Origin: Nakazawaea peltata
Lineage: Eukaryota > Ascomycota > Pichiomycetes > Alaninales > Pachysolenaceae
Assembly: GCA_001599355.1 (NCBI GenBank)
Contig: BCGQ01000006.1
Location: 796,877 to 860,876, forward strand
DNA: 64,000 bases
Reading direction: 5' to 3'
This document shows positions 60,701 through 64,000 of the stretch, piece after piece; position 1 is the stretch's first letter; the number at the start of each line of letters is the position of its first letter. The translations under genes and the position numbers were made by a program. The notes below the pieces were generated by a model. That model saw only the letters and a program-made list of their open reading frames with translations, had not been told where the DNA came from and did no database searches.

Positions 60701-63310
60701 AAAATCCTCCATACATTTTACTAAGAGGCGCTAATCATATAAAGATCGTCTCCAATGTAAAACTTGATGGACGGTCCTATCCAACTTCAGAATTATATAG
60801 CATAAACGCATACATATGATTGGGATTTTCATACCTGTTTCCAATTTGGGTAGACCACGTACTTGCTTGTTTCAGGTCTAACAGTAGCTCTTTCATTGAC
60901 ATCTAAGGTTTAGCGGTATTCGATTTCGACCATGCTTGCTCTCAAACATTTTTCGGGGTTTTGCGCTTTAACTTTGTGTCCGGTCATAACATATTATTTC
61001 GTTAGTCTGCTTCTCTAATGATATTACGTCCAGGTCAGGGATTTCTCCGTATGCCTATTGTATTTTTTCTCTATACCAATTCGCGTCTAAAAAAGTGTGC
61101 TACATAAAAGAAGGTTTACTTTTTTAAGCGGCGAAGGGCAACTGTGCCCTTTCGTTTCAATCTATGCGTGTTCGGCTAGAATATGCGCATAGGTAACAAT
61201 TAGAGCTGATCGGATAACTCATTTTTCCAGTACTAACTTTTTATGCCTTAGAAGACATCAATTGATGTACAAGAGAGGCTGGTGAACATGTTGAAACTAT
61301 TGCTGCTTCTAATAAGGCACCAAGGATTGTAGGAGGACTCAATGCTCACTATATCAAGCTTGACCTATACTGCTATTTCAGGGTCTTCAAGTCATTAATA
61401 GAGACTGAAAGCTCATTAGTAGATCTGATCTATATCACCCAACTGATGGAGTCTCAAAATACGAGTTGTTGACAAAGCAGTCACTTCATCCAGCTCAAAA
61501 CTCTTGGGCTCTACTTCAAAATGTTCAATTCGCACAATATAGAATGAGCTACGTCGTTTCACGCTAATGTATGCCTCTAAAACGATCGCCCGATGGCCGC
61601 ATTCCAAAAGTGTTATTACTTAAGATCACCTACAGCTTTCCTGTTTGGGATTCTAGATTTCCATAAGGGGTAGTGCTTTGAAGGGATTTACCACTAAAGC
61701 TGAAGTACGATCTAACTTAGATAATATTTCCTCGATATATCCTGGGCAAGTTTGATTTTAGACGAATTTGATATTCAAACTTTGAAGCAATTGCTGGGGC
61801 ACAAAAGTGAGGCTAAATAAGCTGTCGCCAATCGAGATAATGTCTAGTGTAAACAAACGCGAACTCTATTAACAGTGTAAACTTGGTGATAGCAGGAAGA
61901 AGATTTTTTATTGAGGTCCGGCTCCTTTCAATCCAAGGCACAAGAAAACTAAACTATTTAAATACAAACTTTAGTGTAATGTTTCATACATTGAGCAAGA
62001 TAATCTCAATGAGAGCTTTCGAATCTAGCGAGAGTCAAATAATCGGAGAGTGTTTCGTATATGAGACATATTTCATAGTTTGAAGTCTCTTCTCTTTATT
62101 CATAGTTTCTATGCGGTTTGGCTTCTCTGCACTATGGAAGAAACGCAGATGTAATACATTTTGAGAAATTGCATGTAATATTTTTTCTGCCCCCGCTGTT
62201 ACAATTTACGAACACAGGATCGAAACTTTTTTTTACCCTAAAAAGAAACGTAGTTGGACAAGTTTTTAGAGATATTATGAAGAAAAAGTTGATTCCACAT
62301 ACCAGAAAGAGGAATATCTTCATAATAGCAAACAATAGAGCTAAGAATCTGATAAATAACACGCGCCCTTCGGTCAAATTCTTTCATATTATGTGACAAT
62401 AGCCAACGAACCTAAATCTTCCCTTCAATGTTCTTCAGTAGTCATCTTTGTGCTGTCACAAATTTCCGTCTATTTTGCTAAAACTCCCCACACAACAAAC
62501 CGTTAAGAGTGGGTTTCTTTCAGAATCTATCATATTCCTTCCAGTTCTTATGTAATCCAAAATAGGTTAGGTCAAGGGGTAAGCAAAATATTATTGGGGA
62601 CCTGCTTGCAATTTGAGCACTCCTTGCTTTCTCAAGTTCGCCCATCAGTGCAACTAGCAGAAGATCTTTGGGCATGAGCGATCGAGATTTTGTCTTTCGC
62701 GTACTCTCTACCTTAAAAGTCTGTTTCTCAATTGGGGCCTGGATGACAGCGGGTTGAAAGGTGAGTGATAGGAAAAATAATAGGGCTGGGCTGATTGTGG
62801 AAGGGCAGGAATTAACGCTAGACGCACAAAAATGCAGCTGCAGCTGCATGCAAGACTCTTAAAGTCAAACTGCGCATAGAATCCCTGAGGTGCATACATA
62901 GTGATGGCCCAGCTATTGTTTTGCTGTGAGAAGAGCGGATGAGGTATAGACAAGAAAAAAGGGAGAAAACTGAAATATCAATTAGATGATCTTCATTAAA
63001 GTTTAGATACTGCTGTGATGTAGTGATATGCATGCCATGTTGCGTTACATCTCTTGATGTGTCGAGTGCGTCTGCTCCCTTGCCATTTCTTTTTTGCATC
63101 CTTTTTTTCAGTTCTCGAATATATGGGTTCCCTGTCAACTCGCCCCCAAACCTTGAACCACGAATATAAAACTTAAAGGGTTCCCGCATCCTTACTGATT
63201 AGATCTTCTTCCTTCTTTCTTACCATATTGATTTCTTTCTGTTTTTTTTGGAGTAAAACGACTTTAGGTGGTCGGGATCATTTTCAGACTCTCATATAAA
63301 ATCAGAAGAA
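57708..63310. other. 5.6-kb gene-free stretch
   Basis: No reading frame above 92 codons and none with a recognisable domain. Two short hairpins follow WWM1 (57787-57864). A tRNA-like fragment near 59585-59650 does not fold. No repeat, tRNA or telomere motif is recognised. The last part must hold the promoter of the cell-wall gene at 63311. It could contain decayed genes, a long regulatory region as found upstream of FLO-type genes, or a non-coding RNA. Confidence 0.5.
57787..57864. terminator. Two hairpins downstream of WWM1
   Basis: GGGCGG-TCTTCT-CCGCCC (57787-57804) and CCTGTACCCT-GT-AGGGTTCAGG (57843-57864; 9 of 10 pairs), 80-157 bp past the WWM1 stop. Possibly 3'-UTR structure; a terminator role is only a guess. 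Confidence 0.25.
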
Positions 63311-64000
63311 ATGAGGTTCACGTCGCCGTTACTGCTCCTCTTTGTGTTCGCCAACACATTGTTGGCGGCAACAACATTCACTACAACTTCAACGGGACTT
63401 TTGACGACGCAAACTCTTGTTGAAGTCATTAGCACATACACTACCAGTGTTGGTATTGTTCCGGTCACAATAACCACAACATCTGTTATCTCTACTATAA
63501 GTTCGACTTCTAGTTCATCTATTGAATCGTCCACTGTCGTCTCTGATGCATACGAAACTTCAAGTACGATTACCTTTGATACGACTTTGACTTCTGTCTG
63601 TAGCGCCTTTTCGGCTACTGAAAGAAGCTCTTCGCTCAGTATCTACACTGGTCCAGACTACGAGGTTTACGAGTATATGCAAGATCTTGGAAATGGAGAA
63701 TACGAGGTATACTTCTACTTCAAGATCACTGAGACTATTTCTGACGGATCTTACACCTTGAACGGTATCACTTATACTCTTGAAGACTTTGATCTTATTG
63801 ATCTTTCGCTCACCTCTTCTGACTTCAATGCAGTTGTAGACTTGGATGACGGAATTATCTTCATTTCTTATGTTTTGACTGCTAACAACTTCTTAACATG
63901 TTACTTGAGAACTTGGTACTTCCAATTGACTGTTTCCAACACAGTCTTAAACGTTCCTGTTTACACTACATACACTTACTATGTCTCCAATGATGCTCTT
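63311..64000 (+). CDS. Secreted Ser/Thr-rich cell-wall or adhesin-like protein, 3' end outside window
   Basis: The frame is open from the ATG at 63311 to the right edge (230 codons, no stop). The first ~20 residues are a signal peptide (MRFTSPLL..LFVFANTLLA) with an Ala cleavage region. Residues about 21-85 are almost all Thr/Ser/Val/Ile with TTT and STSSSS runs, expected to be heavily O-mannosylated. A more ordinary domain (about 108-225) rich in Tyr/Asp/Thr has two or three Cys (for example TSVCSAF, FLTCYL). This layout fits fungal adhesins or GPI cell-wall proteins, but the usual C-terminal GPI signal or repeats cannot be seen. I cannot assign it to a known adhesin family. Confidence 0.82.
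   Translation, partial: MRFTSPLLLLFVFANTLLAATTFTTTSTGLLTTQTLVEVISTYTTSVGIVPVTITTTSVISTISSTSSSSIESSTVVSDAYETSSTITFDTTLTSVCSAFSATERSSSLSIYTGPDYEVYEYMQDLGNGEYEVYFYFKITETISDGSYTLNGITYTLEDFDLIDLSLTSSDFNAVVDLDDGIIFISYVLTANNFLTCYLRTWYFQLTVSNTVLNVPVYTTYTYYVSNDAL

Noticed and set aside
62118-62396. 92-codon open frame in the right gene desert
   Set aside because: No domain, antisense overlap with another frame, basic low-complexity composition.

Overview
This is nuclear DNA of a budding yeast (Saccharomycotina). Genes are compact and mostly uninterrupted. The few introns are short, with GTAAGT/GTGAGT donors and CTAAC branch sites, and nearly every conserved protein has a clear Saccharomyces cerevisiae ortholog. 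The most important reading note concerns the genetic code. At conserved positions in at least eight proteins (LEU1, LAS21, COX4, COX13, CAK1, WWM1, the YGL185C-like dehydrogenase and the MFS transporter), in-frame CTG codons fall where alanine is expected, not leucine or serine. I therefore infer a CUG-Ala yeast (the Pachysolen/Nakazawaea/Peterozyma group, NCBI code 26). Standard translations will be wrong at every CTG.

Layout. 1-4 kb: a truncated Zn2Cys6 transcription factor and an upstream MFS efflux-type transporter. The transporter is in two frames joined at a GCG-AGG-C heptamer, which looks like a programmed +1 frameshift site. 5-21 kb: an unrecognised gene, then PAF1, DPB11, MRPL37, NUP82, SDH8, LAS21, REI1 and RRP6. 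From PAF1 to REI1 the S. cerevisiae orthologs alternate strictly between chromosomes II and X, the pattern expected of an order that predates the whole-genome duplication. 21.4-26.3 kb: an almost gene-free stretch holding one tRNA-Glu(CTC) and a possible LTR-like element. It is flanked by orthologs of genes next to centromeres in S. cerevisiae (RRP6/YOR001W; SWC4/YGR002C and CUL3/YGR003W), so it is the best centromere candidate here.

26-40.8 kb: SWC4, CUL3, LEU1, BRN1, SLA1, MPO1. 41.4-50.1 kb: IME4 (three introns), COX13, CDC55, RPS26, COX4 and a 2-hydroxyacid dehydrogenase. This block matches S. cerevisiae YGL192W-YGL185C. 50.5-57.7 kb: a small unknown gene, CAK1, GYP8, SPT8, a WW-like protein and WWM1. 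57.7-63.3 kb: a second gene-free stretch of 5.6 kb, followed by the 5' part of a secreted Ser/Thr-rich cell-wall protein that runs off the right edge.

Functionally the window is mostly housekeeping: transcription and chromatin (PAF1, SPT8, SWC4), replication and mitosis (DPB11, BRN1, CDC55, CAK1), RNA (RRP6, IME4), ribosome (RPS26, REI1, MRPL37), respiration (COX4, COX13, SDH8), leucine synthesis (LEU1) and trafficking/endocytosis (SLA1, GYP8). The less ordinary parts are the transcription factor/transporter pair with its frameshift, the centromere candidate, and the right-hand gene desert with its adhesin-like gene. All residue counts assume the starts given; identities come from recalled family features, not database searches.
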